Of a stretch of 64,000 nt of DNA, positions 8,721 through 17,567 are shown in pieces. Under the pieces are notes generated by a model. That model was not told the origin of the DNA. It searched no databases and saw nothing but the letters and a program-made list of their open reading frames with translations. Positions within the stretch are counted from its first letter, which is position 1. Each line of letters opens with the position of its first letter. Source of the DNA: Stutzerimonas stutzeri (GTDB taxonomy: Bacteria; Pseudomonadota; Gammaproteobacteria; Pseudomonadales; Pseudomonadaceae); contig NZ_JAMOIH010000006.1 of assembly GCF_024448955.1 (NCBI RefSeq), forward strand, positions 206,777 to 270,776. Direction: 5' to 3'. A program made the position numbers and the translations under genes.

Positions 8721-9233
8721 CTGACCTGTCACGGCGATATCCCGATTGGCGTCGTAGCTGAAAAAGCTGGAAGGCGACAGCATATGGGAAAAGTTGTTGC
8801 CGTATTTCCAGTGGATCTTCTTCATCACATCGTTAGCGCGGTAGTTGTTCGCCAGATGGATAAACCAATAGGCCATCGGGTTGCTGCCGGCCGGACGAAT
8901 GAAGAAGACGGTCATGTACTGGGCACCGCTTTCCTGCTTGATCCCCTCGGACAGATAGCGCTGGATCAGGTATTGCCAGCTCCGTGGCTGATGCGCCTTC
9001 AGCTGTTTAAGCATGTCCCATGGCACATGCTGATCCAAGCCGATATTTGCAATGGCTTTCCGGTTCGCTTGGCGGTCGGCTAGATACGTAACCAAAAAAT
9101 CGACATTGAAGGTCAGCAGGACCTCGGCTTTGTTGAGATTCTGGAAAATCCATTTGATCTTAGGGAACGGCACATCGCCATACATCATGCCCAGCCCCGC
9201 AGCGAGGATTGCCTTTTTCCGAGCCGGCTGCAT
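8379..9233 (-). pseudogene. TcmP-like (three-Cys-motif partner) gene, 5'-truncated
   Basis: The open frame encodes 284 residues resembling the C-terminal part of three-Cys-motif partner (TcmP) proteins, a family without established biochemical function. Visible features are an EVLLTFNVD strand, a WFIHLANNYRA segment and a basic tail (KTRRRKGTS) ending in PPQRPIFF. TcmP proteins are usually longer, and a stop codon lies two codons upstream of the first Met, exactly where an integrase fragment begins on the other strand. I therefore read it as truncated by recombination at about 9234. A C-terminal relative lies at 33895-34236. Family assignment is from memory of the fold and is moderate. Confidence 0.5.
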
Positions 9234-9234
9234 A

Positions 9235-9485
9235 TCTCAGACCATCTATCCACTCGTCAATACGCTCGTATCGTCAAAGGTTGGGTGAAAGCCATTGGCC
9301 CTGATCCAGCCCTGTATGGCATTCACACAATAAGACGTACGAAGGCATCGCTGATCTATCGCAGGACGAAGAACCTGCGGGCAGTTCAACTGTTGCTCGG
9401 CCATACGAAGCTGGAGAGCACCGTTCGATATCTGGGGATTGAGGTCGATGATGCCCTAGAGATGGCGGAACAGACCGAGGTTTGA
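9235..9485 (+). pseudogene. Tyrosine recombinase, C-terminal fragment
   Basis: An open frame of about 80 codons without its own convincing start encodes the catalytic end of a phage-type integrase. It reads DHLSTRQYARIV, then HTIRRTKA (the HxxR motif), LLGHTKLESTVRYLG (the His and nucleophile Tyr region) and DDALEMAEQ before the stop. The first catalytic Arg region and all upstream parts are missing. The fragment begins where the truncated TcmP gene ends, marking a recombination joint near 9234. An N-terminal piece of a similar integrase lies downstream at 11344. Confidence 0.8.
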
Positions 9486-9492
9486 CCATGCA

Positions 9493-9521
9493 TAGCGACG
9501 GTCGAAGCCAGGCCGTCGCTA
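9493..9521 (+). terminator. Hairpin after the integrase stop
   Basis: Perfect 9-bp arms TAGCGACGG and CCGTCGCTA with an 11-base loop, starting 8 bp after the integrase stop codon. No T-tract follows. Its right arm overlaps the 15-bp repeat at 9515, so it may be a recombination end rather than a terminator. Confidence 0.4.
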
Positions 9522-9529
9522 ACCGGCCA
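9515..9529 (+). repeat. 15-bp inverted repeat, left copy
   Basis: GTCGCTAACCGGCCA, found in exact inverted form at 11280-11294. The pair encloses precisely the two leftward genes at 9539-11145 and itself lies between the integrase C- and N-terminal fragments. Confidence 0.7.
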
Positions 9530-9538
9530 ATAGCCGCC

Positions 9539-9982
9539 CTAGTCTGCCCACCAGTTCGGTATGACAGATGCTAGGCCGGTCAGGGCGCCGACTACCCCAA
9601 TCATGATGCTACTCCAGAAGGTTACCGGCTCGCGGCGCTGCCTACGCTCCTCGCGGATGTCTGCCCTGACAATGCGAATGCCAGCATCTGTGAGATACCT
9701 GGGCTCCCGCGGGTCGCTATCAAATTCGACTCGCCCCCAGAAAGTCCTGTCATCGCGATCAGGCAGTGGGACACCGAGGCGGTCTGCCTCTATCATCCAG
9801 TACTCGGTCAAGATCAGCAGCCGCCATTCGTACAGACTGTCCGACTTCTGAATATAGTCCTGAAGCTGTCCATCCTGTTCCGGTTGGACGGTGTGGGGCG
9901 GGTGCATCTTCTCCAGTTCGGACCTGGCTTTTTCGCACTTGGCCAACTCAGATCGCATCACTCGGTAATGCTTTGTCCACAT
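9539..9982 (-). CDS. Hypothetical protein with C-terminal membrane segment
   Basis: I do not recognise this 147-residue protein. It has a charged helical N-terminus (a possible short coiled coil around SELAKCEKARSELEKM), a central segment rich in Arg/Asp, and one membrane helix near the C-terminus (about 121-140) ending NWWAD. This suggests a tail-anchored inner-membrane protein. The start is an ATG with GAGGGG upstream. It lies with the 10099 gene on the same strand, inside the 15-bp inverted repeats. Function unknown. Confidence 0.55.
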   Translation of the reverse strand: MWTKHYRVMRSELAKCEKARSELEKMHPPHTVQPEQDGQLQDYIQKSDSLYEWRLLILTEYWMIEADRLGVPLPDRDDRTFWGRVEFDSDPREPRYLTDAGIRIVRADIREERRQRREPVTFWSSIMIGVVGALTGLASVIPNWWAD

Positions 9983-10098
9983 CGCTCGCCCCTCCCTTGG
10001 AAGAGCGCGACGCTACCTGACTGCAAATCTGAATACCACCTTGCCCGGCCGAATCCTTGCCCGATGCGCGGCCGGCGGGCGTGCCGTGGAGTATAGGG

Positions 10099-11145
10099 CT
10101 AGCCCAAAATAATAGGGGATGGAAGAATCGATTGAGCATTCGGCTGAACGTATCGTCGGGATAATAGGCATTTAGTAAAATTCAATGCCAATGCTTCGGA
10201 ATCAGTGGTAACTCCCGGCTGTAACATGCTACCGCGCCCTTCGACAAGAATGGCTGCAAACGACAATAAGCTAATTAAATTAAAAAGCCGCAAGAAATTA
10301 CTCGGTGTTGCGTAGCCTTTAAAGAATCCATGCGCAATCCCATGCCGATTTAAAACAAAGTGCGATGGTAACGACTCTGTATGACCGTAAAAACACCCAC
10401 GGAAGTACATTTCCATGCTCTCCAGCATCTGCACTCGCTCATGATATCGACTTAAATAGTTTATCGTTAATTCCTTGTCTGGATACCAATCATAACCTGC
10501 GACCAGTCGTTTCAACTCACCTTGCTTTATTCGATGAAAAACCTTTAGAAGCGTCTCTATATTCACGGCATCCTTAACTGGAAGAGAGACGTGCTTTCCA
10601 AGCTCTCTTAGGAACCCTTCTATGCAAGGCAGAATTCCAACAATTGCCACGCCGTACAGACCCAGACAGTATGCCTTTACAGCCTCAATCAGCTGTTCTT
10701 GATACTGAGCAAAAGTGATGCGCTGAGACCATGCCCCACAAATCAGGTCGGCCATTCGTGGGGGCGTGTACATTTCCAACAGCATATTATTCGCGTGAGC
10801 GTACCTTTCCTCTTCACTGTTGCTTTTCGAGATTTTTCCGCCGTATTCAGATAGAAATCCAAAGCTATGATATGGGGGGAGTACTATCTCAGTAGTCGCA
10901 AACGTATCTCTGTACCAAGCTAGCCCAGAGCCCACTTTGATTTCCGAAAGATCTCTTGGAAAAAATGCACACTCACCAGATGAAACAATTTTATATCCGC
11001 GAATATCCCGAAAACAGCTCAGCTTCGCTTCCTGCAAACTATCAAACTCATGCTTCCCTCGATGTAAGCAAGCTTCTACTGCTTTTATTCCTCGCCCCAG
11101 CGCCATCGATTTTCTGCACTGCTTGTAAGCCTTAGCGAAGTCCAT
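10099..11145 (-). CDS. Hypothetical protein with HEPN-like R-x4-H motif
   Basis: A protein of 348 residues if started at the ATG at 11145, which has AAGGG five bases upstream. The open frame extends to a GTG at 11247 without a visible ribosome site. The C-terminal third contains LNRHGIAHG, matching the R-x(4-6)-H pattern of HEPN RNases, followed by a hydrophobic helix. The N-terminal half has mixed alpha/beta character. Composition is visibly AT-richer than its neighbours, which suggests separate acquisition. HEPN proteins often act in toxin-antitoxin or phage-defence systems, but no antitoxin is evident. The RNase role is an inference from one motif. Confidence 0.5.
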   Translation of the reverse strand: MDFAKAYKQCRKSMALGRGIKAVEACLHRGKHEFDSLQEAKLSCFRDIRGYKIVSSGECAFFPRDLSEIKVGSGLAWYRDTFATTEIVLPPYHSFGFLSEYGGKISKSNSEEERYAHANNMLLEMYTPPRMADLICGAWSQRITFAQYQEQLIEAVKAYCLGLYGVAIVGILPCIEGFLRELGKHVSLPVKDAVNIETLLKVFHRIKQGELKRLVAGYDWYPDKELTINYLSRYHERVQMLESMEMYFRGCFYGHTESLPSHFVLNRHGIAHGFFKGYATPSNFLRLFNLISLLSFAAILVEGRGSMLQPGVTTDSEALALNFTKCLLSRRYVQPNAQSILPSPIILG

Positions 11146-11279
11146 AGCTGCCCTTGTTATTCGACCCACTGATTCGATCGAACCTACCTGACAACACCTA
11201 GCCACGCAAACCATCTGCCGGCGCAGCCCGGCGGTAATGACTGACACGCAATTATTAGACGAATTTGAACGTCAGCTTC

Positions 11280-11294
11280 TGGCCGGTTAGCGAC
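11280..11294 (-). repeat. 15-bp inverted repeat, right copy
   Basis: TGGCCGGTTAGCGAC, the exact reverse complement of 9515-9529. It stands upstream of the genes at 10099 and 9539 and 50 bp before the integrase N-terminal fragment. Confidence 0.7.
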
Positions 11295-11317
11295 CATTGC
11301 TCTGGCTAGCCATCCTT

Positions 11318-11338
11318 GTCCTCCCACACGTGGAGGAC
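11318..11338 (+). promoter_or_regulatory. Hairpin occluding the integrase ribosome-binding site
   Basis: GTCCTCC (11318-11324) can pair perfectly with GGAGGAC (11332-11338), which contains the Shine-Dalgarno sequence GGAGG seven bases before the ATG at 11344. Such a fold would hold integrase translation low. The structure is seen in sequence; the regulatory effect is inferred, and the gene behind it is now broken. Confidence 0.4.
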
Positions 11339-11343
11339 TTGCC

Positions 11344-11466
11344 ATGAACATCATCGCTACCTGGAGCCGTCAGCCCTGGAACAAAGGGAAATTGGTCGGG
11401 CAGAAAATCCCGCTCCGACTGAGAGATATCTGGGCGATCCGAGTAAGGGGTCATGCCGAGATATAA
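11344..11466 (+). pseudogene. Tyrosine recombinase, N-terminal fragment
   Basis: A 40-codon open frame with its natural start context encodes the start of a phage-type integrase: QPWNKGKLVGQK and the LRDIWAIRVR segment typical of that integrase N-terminus. After IRVR similarity ends (GHAEI-stop), so the gene is cut there. It lies downstream of the C-terminal fragment at 9235, in reversed order, so the two pieces either come from different copies or reflect a permutation around the cassette between them. Confidence 0.65.
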
Positions 11467-11580
11467 GTAAAATTCACTCACTTCGCACGTAACGTGTTGA
11501 TGCCAAGAGAATTTACCAAATCGACCGCACAGCCTCTGATCGTGGACTATCTTTTCTGACTCCTCAGAAAAGGAGTTCCT

Positions 11581-11685
11581 ATGGCTTCATTAGAGCGTAC
11601 GGCGTATCCCACTCTGCCAAAGGCGTATTCAAAAGCAGAGTACCTGCGCTTAGGCTTTTGCACGGTTCGGTATTCATCAAAATGA
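11581..11685 (+). pseudogene. Tn3-family transposase, N-terminal fragment
   Basis: Preceded by a good AAGGAG ribosome site, this 34-codon frame begins MASLERTAYP-LPK, resembling the start of Tn3-family transposases. It runs into a stop after RYSSK. About 950 codons are missing, so it is a remnant marking a past transposon next to the copper module. No terminal inverted repeat was identified nearby. Confidence 0.5.
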
Positions 11686-11799
11686 AGCGGCCGAGCATCG
11701 AACAATGGAGGCATAGGCTAGGCCAGCAGGCGGTATCTGCGCGAGCTACTTTTCCAGCAGCTCGCTTCAACATACATACGACCTGACATACCAGAGAAC

Positions 11800-11815
11800 C
11801 TGACAGAAATGTAAT
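11800..11815. promoter_or_regulatory. CopR-type box CTGACA-GAAA-TGTAAT
   Basis: CTGACAGAAATGTAAT fits the reported pseudomonad CopR consensus CTGACA-n5-GTAAT exactly. It lies 128 bp upstream of the copper ATPase ATG, with a TATATT-like -10 about 35 bp downstream. It probably activates the ATPase in high copper. Confidence 0.7.
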
Positions 11816-11942
11816 GGTTACTTCAGCCTTTGGTCAGGACGCTTTGCATATATTGGCTGTCAGACGCTGCAAGCATTGAAAAACCGCAAATGTCCCTGCA
11901 ATAGGCCAAGTTCGTCGCTAACCAATCCATAAGGTGCCCCGT

Positions 11943-14306
11943 ATGTCCTCTCAGCAGTGCCATCACCAGCCCGACCAAACGAAAGGTACTGCAGCACTCA
12001 CAGACCCCGTCTGCGGGATGAAGGTGGAAGAGGATAGCGAGCATCAAGAGCATTATCAGGGAAGCACTTACCGCTTCTGCAGCCAGGGTTGCCAGACCAA
12101 GTTTCGTTCCGACCCTGCTCGATATCTCGCTGCACCGCAGGCTCATGGAACCTCCTCTCGGGCATCTACCCCACCCGCACAGAAACCACCCGCCGGTGAT
12201 GCAACGACAGAGTACACCTGCCCGATGCACCCTGAGATCCGCCAAATGGGTCCAGGTGATTGCCCTATCTGTGGGATGTCATTGGAACCTCTGATCCCTG
12301 AACTCGACGAGGAGGAGAATCCCGAACTCAAGGACTTCTCGAAGCGATTCTGGTGGTCTCTGCCCCTGACCGTAGCAGTAACCCTGTTGGCAATGGCGGG
12401 ACATGCGATACCGCTGTTTCACGGGGCTAGCCAGAACTGGGTTGAACTGGCCCTCACGACCCCGGTTGTCTTGTGGGCAGGCTGGCCATTTTTCGCGCGC
12501 GGTCTCGCCTCGGTCAAACATCGCAGCCCAAACATGTGGACCTTGATCGGGCTTGGCACGGGGGCTGCCTATATTTACAGCGTCGTAGCAACCCTCTTAC
12601 CGAGCATGTTTCCAGAGTCATTCACAGTAGGCGGCCGGATAGGCGTTTATTACGAAGCCGCCGCGGTGATCATTTCATTGACTCTGCTGGGCCAGTTGCT
12701 GGAATTGAAGGCCCGCTCGCAGACGTCCTCGGCAATTAAGTCCCTGCTTGGCTTATCACCTAAAACCGCTCGCCGTATCGCCAAAGATGGTTCAGAGGAG
12801 GACATCCCGCTCACACATGTTCATGAGGGCGACCATCTGCGCGTTCGTCCTGGTGAAAAGGTACCCGTTGATGGAGAGGTATTGGAGGGCGAGAGCGCCG
12901 TCGATGAATCCATGCTAACGGGCGAGCCGGTTCCGGTGACGAAGCGGACAGGCGATTCGCTTATCGGCGCGACGATGAACACGAGCGGCTCGCTTGTCAT
13001 GCGAGCCACCAGGGTTGGCTCCGGGACTATGCTTTCACAAATCGTCCAGATGGTTGCGAATGCACAACGCTCCAAAGCACCCATGCAGCGAATGGCAGAC
13101 ACGGTTGCAGGTTATTTCGTGCTGACGGTCATCGGTATCGCCTTGCTGACATTCTTTGCATGGGGCCTGTTCGGGCCTGACCAGGGCTGGGTATTCGGCC
13201 TGATCAATGCAGTTGCGGTTTTGATCATTGCTTGCCCTTGCGCACTTGGCCTGGCAACGCCTATGTCGATCATGGTTGCCACAGGCAAAGCGGCTGGAAG
13301 TGGAGTGCTTTTCAGAGACGCAGGCGCCATCGAAAATGTCCGTAAGGTAGACACGCTGATTGTCGATAAAACAGGAACCTTGACCGAGGGCCGACCTGTC
13401 TTCGATCGGGCCATAGGCGTCACGCCGTTTGACTCGCAGGAAGTCATCCGTTTGTCTGCCAGCTTGGATCAAGGTAGTGAGCATCCCCTAGCCCACGCGA
13501 TCGTAGACCATGCCAGAAGCGAAGGTCTCCAGCTGGCGAAGCCAGAGACCTTCGAGTCAGGGTCAGGGATCGGAGTCCGTGGTCTGGTGGAAGGCAAGCA
13601 GCTACAGCTAGGCAACACCGCGCTTATGGAAGATGCGGGTGTGAGCGTCGAGCCGTTGAAATATCAGGCAGAAAAAATGCGCGAGAGCGGTACCAGCATT
13701 GTGTACCTGGCTGTTGATGGGGCACTTGCCGGCTTGCTGGCCGTATCGGACCCAATCAAACCGACTTCCAAGGAAGCTGTAGCGCGGCTCCAAGCGGAGG
13801 GCGTGCAAGTCATCATGGCCACCGGCGACGGGCTTACCACTGCCCGCGCGGTGGCTCGTGAGCTATCGCTCGATGAGGTGCATGGCGAAGTGAAGCCGCA
13901 GGACAAGGAGGCGCTGGTGGTTAAGCTACAAGCCCTAGGTAAAGTAGTCGCCATGGCAGGCGACGGAATAAATGATGCGCCGGCGCTCGCCAGGGCTGAT
14001 GTCGGCATAGCGATGGGCACGGGCACTGACGTCGCCATGAACAGCGCCCAAGTTACGCTCGTTAAAGGTGACCTGATGGGGATACTGCGCGCGCGCACGC
14101 TTTCGGTGGCGACGGTTCGCAATATGCGTCAGAACCTTCTGTTTGCCTTTATGTACAACGGGTTGAGCATCCCGATTGCCGCAGGTCTGCTCTATCCGTT
14201 CTTCGGACTGTTGCTGTCTCCGATGATTGCTGCCCTGGCCATGAGCCTCAGCTCAGCATCGGTTGTGTTCAACGCACTCCGGCTCCGTCAAACGCGTGTA
14301 GTTTGA
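11943..14306 (+). CDS. copA: Cu(I)-translocating P1B-type ATPase
   Basis: Inner-membrane ATP-driven exporter of cytosolic Cu(I), 787 residues. In place of HMA domains it has an N-terminal YHS domain (about 18-65, DPVCGMKV and CSQGCQ) and a heavy-metal-binding domain (about 91-116, YTCPMHPEI and CPICGM). The membrane and catalytic parts show TGEP, the metal-site motif CPC ([11 protein letters not shown]), the phosphorylation site DKTGTLTEG and the hinge GDGINDAPA. Late-helix signatures are YNG and MSLSS, characteristic of Cu(I) P1B-1 pumps. The ATG at 11943 with AAGGTG seven bases upstream is preferred over the GTG at 11934. It is controlled by the box at 11800. The symbol copA is also used for the multicopper oxidase at 30331; they are unrelated proteins. 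Confidence 0.93.
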   Translation: MSSQQCHHQPDQTKGTAALTDPVCGMKVEEDSEHQEHYQGSTYRFCSQGCQTKFRSDPARYLAAPQAHGTSSRASTPPAQKPPAGDATTEYTCPMHPEIRQMGPGDCPICGMSLEPLIPELDEEENPELKDFSKRFWWSLPLTVAVTLLAMAGHAIPLFHGASQNWVELALTTPVVLWAGWPFFARGLASVKHRSPNMWTLIGLGTGAAYIYSVVATLLPSMFPESFTVGGRIGVYYEAAAVIISLTLLGQLLELKARSQTSSAIKSLLGLSPKTARRIAKDGSEEDIPLTHVHEGDHLRVRPGEKVPVDGEVLEGESAVDESMLTGEPVPVTKRTGDSLIGATMNTSGSLVMRATRVGSGTMLSQIVQMVANAQRSKAPMQRMADTVAGYFVLTVIGIALLTFFAWGLFGPDQGWVFGLINAVAVLIIACPCALGLATPMSIMVATGKAAGSGVLFRDAGAIENVRKVDTLIVDKTGTLTEGRPVFDRAIGVTPFDSQEVIRLSASLDQGSEHPLAHAIVDHARSEGLQLAKPETFESGSGIGVRGLVEGKQLQLGNTALMEDAGVSVEPLKYQAEKMRESGTSIVYLAVDGALAGLLAVSDPIKPTSKEAVARLQAEGVQVIMATGDGLTTARAVARELSLDEVHGEVKPQDKEALVVKLQALGKVVAMAGDGINDAPALARADVGIAMGTGTDVAMNSAQVTLVKGDLMGILRARTLSVATVRNMRQNLLFAFMYNGLSIPIAAGLLYPFFGLLLSPMIAALAMSLSSASVVFNALRLRQTRVV

Positions 14307-14392
14307 AGCCTGTCGGCTTAGGCTTAGGCTTCGGTTGCGAAGCGACCGATTGCCTCATTGATTGCTCATGAATTGCCCCGTAAGCTGGAAAT

Positions 14393-14773
14393 ATGACGTC
14401 CTACATGCGCTCCTTCCTTATCCTGCTGCTAGTGCTTGCGCTTCAGATCAATGGGATAGCGGAAATGCTCATGACGGTTGGATCGTCCGGGCATCACATG
14501 ATGTCCGATATGGAAGGTGTGGGCGCCATGACGACCGACCACGCTTCGATGGTTGGCGCCGATGACGGTGCTGAACACGAGTGCTGTGAAGCGAATGAGC
14601 ATGGAACGGCGACCGTCTGCAAGACGGGCCAAGAATGCAAAACTGCAAGTATCCTTCAGCTTGTCTCAATAAAAGCCCAGCTGATGCCTGCTGCTAAACC
14701 CGTGACCACTCCCTATAACGGCCTGATCCCCTCTAGCCTTTTAGACGCCGTCTGGCGTCCACCCCGCGTCTAA
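14393..14773 (+). CDS. Small exported His/Cys/Met-rich protein (CopL/DUF2946-like)
   Basis: A 126-residue protein with a signal peptide (about 1-25, or from the Met at residue 5). The mature part is rich in metal ligands: HHMMSDM, a CC pair in EHECCE, and two further Cys in VCKTGQEC. It ends VWRPPRV, a tail seen in small proteins encoded beside copper and cobalt-zinc efflux operons. It stands between the Cu ATPase and the cusCBA operon on the same strand. A role in periplasmic copper binding or in tuning the cus genes is likely from context only. Family naming is tentative. Confidence 0.6.
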   Translation: MTSYMRSFLILLLVLALQINGIAEMLMTVGSSGHHMMSDMEGVGAMTTDHASMVGADDGAEHECCEANEHGTATVCKTGQECKTASILQLVSIKAQLMPAAKPVTTPYNGLIPSSLLDAVWRPPRV

Positions 14774-14865
14774 TTCCGATCAAATTATAGGAACCGCCCG
14801 AGTGAGCATTCGGGCCGGCTACTGCGCGCCTTTGGCTCGCATGAAAGATCAGGAATCCTTCGCAA

Positions 14866-16119
14866 ATGAAACCCCGTATTTATTGGGCGCCGCCGTACGT
14901 GGCCGCCTTGATCATGGGCGCGCTCTCGTTTCCAGGGTTAGCGTCCGCTTTGACCTTAGAACAAGCTCTGAGCGTGGCCGAGCAAGACGCGCCTTCGCTG
15001 CATGCGCAAGCCGCCAACCTGGTGGCCGCACGCAGCGCTGCAATCCCTGCCGGCGAGCTTCCTGACCCTAAACTTAAGCTTGGACTGCAAAGCGTGCCCA
15101 TCGAAGGTGACGCTCGCTGGCAGTTGGAGCAAGAGGCCATGACCATGCAAATGGTTGGGGTCATGCAAGATGTGCCAAACCGAGCGAAAAGGCGCGCTCG
15201 TGTCGAGGCCGCGCAGGCTAGTGTTGCGCTCGCAAACGCCCAGCAAACGGTTGAACGTCTCGGTGTGCGCCAAGCAACCGCCGAGGCATGGATCGCTAGC
15301 TTCGCGGTCGAGCAGAAGCTAAGCCTTTTCAAGCAGCTTTACAGCGAGAATCAGCTCCTTTCGCGGGCTGTTCAGGCCCGCATTGCTGGCGGCAGCGGAC
15401 AAACCGCAGACAGCGTACTTCCGAGGCAAGAGGCAGCATTGCTGGCTGAACAAGAGGATGAGCTGCTGCGTAACCAGGCTGTTGCGCGGGCCGGCCTCCG
15501 GCGCTGGATAGGCGAGCTAGCAGGCCAGCCGCTTACAGGTGACTGGCCGCAATGGCTTGCCGCCGTTGATAACTATCAGCACAACCTGAACCGGCACCCG
15601 GCGTTACTCGCCTTCGACCCGATGACTCGTGAAGCGGAGGCAAAGGTTCACCAGGCCATCGCAGAGAAAACACCGGATTGGAGTTGGGGGATCGACTACC
15701 TGCGACGTGGCCGTGAGTACGGCGACATGGTGAACCTCAGCGTCAGCTTCGACCTGCCGCTGTTTACCAGCTCTCGGCAGGATCCGAAGATCGCGGCCGA
15801 ACGAGCTCGCCTTGCCCAGATCGAGGCTCAGCGCCAAGCGACCTTGCGCCTGTACAACCAAGAGCTGAGTACTGACCTCGCTGAGTATCAGCGTCTGGAC
15901 CGCGCACTCATCCGCCTCGACAAAACCTTACTACCCCTCGCTGAAGAGAAGGTCCGCCTTGCCATGGCCGATTACCGCTCCGGAAGCGGTGAGCTGACCG
16001 CTGTGATCGAAGCGCGACGACAGCTTGTGGAGACCCGGCTACGGCGTATTGACGTCGCCCGCGATCGATCGTTGAGCAATGCCCGCCTGCATTTCGCCTT
16101 TGGAGATACCCGACCATGA
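14866..16119 (+). CDS. cusC: CusC-like outer-membrane channel (TolC family)
   Basis: Outer-membrane component of a copper/silver RND exporter, 417 residues. It has a signal peptide (about 1-28, ending LASA), followed by two TolC-type helical repeats. The N-terminal mature segment LTLEQALSVAEQDAP is typical of the family. Sequence is distinct from the CzcC protein at 261. The stop codon overlaps the cusB start (ATGA), so the genes are translationally coupled. A CAGGA site precedes the ATG. Confidence 0.85.
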   Translation: MKPRIYWAPPYVAALIMGALSFPGLASALTLEQALSVAEQDAPSLHAQAANLVAARSAAIPAGELPDPKLKLGLQSVPIEGDARWQLEQEAMTMQMVGVMQDVPNRAKRRARVEAAQASVALANAQQTVERLGVRQATAEAWIASFAVEQKLSLFKQLYSENQLLSRAVQARIAGGSGQTADSVLPRQEAALLAEQEDELLRNQAVARAGLRRWIGELAGQPLTGDWPQWLAAVDNYQHNLNRHPALLAFDPMTREAEAKVHQAIAEKTPDWSWGIDYLRRGREYGDMVNLSVSFDLPLFTSSRQDPKIAAERARLAQIEAQRQATLRLYNQELSTDLAEYQRLDRALIRLDKTLLPLAEEKVRLAMADYRSGSGELTAVIEARRQLVETRLRRIDVARDRSLSNARLHFAFGDTRP

Positions 16120-17567
16120 CATTCCAACACAAGCGGCTGGTACTCGCCTTCAGTCTGCCTCTGATGATTAGCGCTGCAGCGCTAATCGGTCTGCCTACCG
16201 CAGCCTTCGGACAATCGCCTGCAGAAGAAGACAAGGAAGTGCTCTATTGGTATGACCCTATGGTCCCCCAGCAAAAGTTCGATAAGCCGGGCAAGTCGCC
16301 ATTCATGGATATGGAATTGATTCCACGCTATGCAGATGAGGGAAGCGACGGGGCATCGATCAGTATCGACCCGAGCGTGACGCAGAATCTCGGCGTGCGC
16401 TTTGCAACCGTAACGCGTGAATCGATCAGCCAGTCGCTCGAAGCGACAGGCGCATTGATGTTCGACGAGCGAGACGTGGCGGTTGTGCAGGCGCGTGCCG
16501 GTGGCTTTGTCGAGCGCGTTTACGACCGAGCACCGGAGGATGTCATCGAAAAAGGCGCGCCGTTAGCCGATCTGCTGGTTCCCGAATGGGTTGCCGCACA
16601 GGAAGAGTACCTGGCGCTCAAAGGGATTGGCGAACCCCAGCTGCTCGCAGCGGCTCGCCAGCGGTTGCGCCTTGCTGGCATGCCGCCAGAAGTCATAGTG
16701 CAGCTAGAACGAACTGGTAAAGCGCGCCCTGTTTGGACAGTGAGGAGTCCAATAGGCGGCGTGCTGAACAGCCTCGACGTTCGCGAGGGCATGACCGTAT
16801 CCACTGGTGCGTCTCTGGCACGTGTTAATGGGCTGGAAAAGGTATGGTTAGAGGTTGCGGTGCCTGAGGCGCAGGTTGCAAATGTGGCGCCTGGGCAGCT
16901 GGTCAACGCGCGCCTCCCGGCCTTTGCAGGTGAAGTTCTGGAAGGGACGATCCAGGCCGTACTACCACAAGCCAACTTGGATAGCCGTACTGTGCGCGTC
17001 CGGGTTGAACTGCCTAATCCGCAACAACGGCTTCGTCCCGGCATGACGGCCGAGGTGACGTTGAGTCGCAACGTCGAAGATGTCTTGGTCATCCCGTCCG
17101 AGGCGGTCATTCGCACCGGTCGGCGCGCATTGGTGATGCTGGCCGAGGATCAAGGCCGTTACCGCCCGATTGAGGTTCGCACAGGCCGGGAATTCGATGA
17201 CCAGACAGAGGTGCTTGAAGGGCTGGAAGCCGGTCAGAAGGTCGTGGCGTCCGGTCAGTTTCTCCTGGATTCAGAGGCGAGCCTACGCGGGCTGACCGCT
17301 CAGGGTTTGGAGGAGCCTGCAACTTCTACAGAACCTGCGCTGCACGAGGCTGAAGGTACGATCGTCAGCCTGGAAGATGGCATGGTTGGCCTGTCGCATG
17401 GGCCGTTCAAGACGCTGAACATGCCTGGGATGACAATGTCCTTTCCGGTTGCAGATCAATCGCTCCTAACAAAGTTGCAGACCGGCGATCACGTCCGTGT
17501 CGGCGCGCGTGAAAGCGAAGAGGGCCTGGTCATTGAGCACATCGAGAAGCTGGGGGGCCAGCGATGA
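16116..17567 (+). CDS. cusB: CusB-like adaptor with fused CusF domain
   Basis: Periplasmic adaptor of the copper/silver RND pump, 483 residues. It has a signal segment (1-32), then a heavy-metal-binding segment ([20 protein letters not shown] with MDMELIP) which in CusB holds Met ligands. Barrel-sandwich and beta-barrel domains span about 80-400. Residues about 410-480 form an extra CusF-like OB fold ([19 protein letters not shown]), the periplasmic Cu(I) chaperone module, fused to the adaptor. A free CusF follows at 20725. Start and stop overlap the neighbouring genes by four bases each. Confidence 0.9.
   Translation: MTFQHKRLVLAFSLPLMISAAALIGLPTAAFGQSPAEEDKEVLYWYDPMVPQQKFDKPGKSPFMDMELIPRYADEGSDGASISIDPSVTQNLGVRFATVTRESISQSLEATGALMFDERDVAVVQARAGGFVERVYDRAPEDVIEKGAPLADLLVPEWVAAQEEYLALKGIGEPQLLAAARQRLRLAGMPPEVIVQLERTGKARPVWTVRSPIGGVLNSLDVREGMTVSTGASLARVNGLEKVWLEVAVPEAQVANVAPGQLVNARLPAFAGEVLEGTIQAVLPQANLDSRTVRVRVELPNPQQRLRPGMTAEVTLSRNVEDVLVIPSEAVIRTGRRALVMLAEDQGRYRPIEVRTGREFDDQTEVLEGLEAGQKVVASGQFLLDSEASLRGLTAQGLEEPATSTEPALHEAEGTIVSLEDGMVGLSHGPFKTLNMPGMTMSFPVADQSLLTKLQTGDHVRVGARESEEGLVIEHIEKLGGQR

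Larger units (their letters stand above)
11467..11942. other. Scar and promoter region before the copper ATPase
   Basis: No intact gene. It contains a Tn3-type transposase 5' fragment (11581-11685), about 110 bp of unrecognised sequence, and the copper regulator box at 11800 in the leader of the P-type ATPase gene. Confidence 0.5.

Noticed and set aside
11287..11481. Minus-strand frame over the integrase N-terminus
   Set aside because: The plus-strand reading has a ribosome site and integrase similarity.
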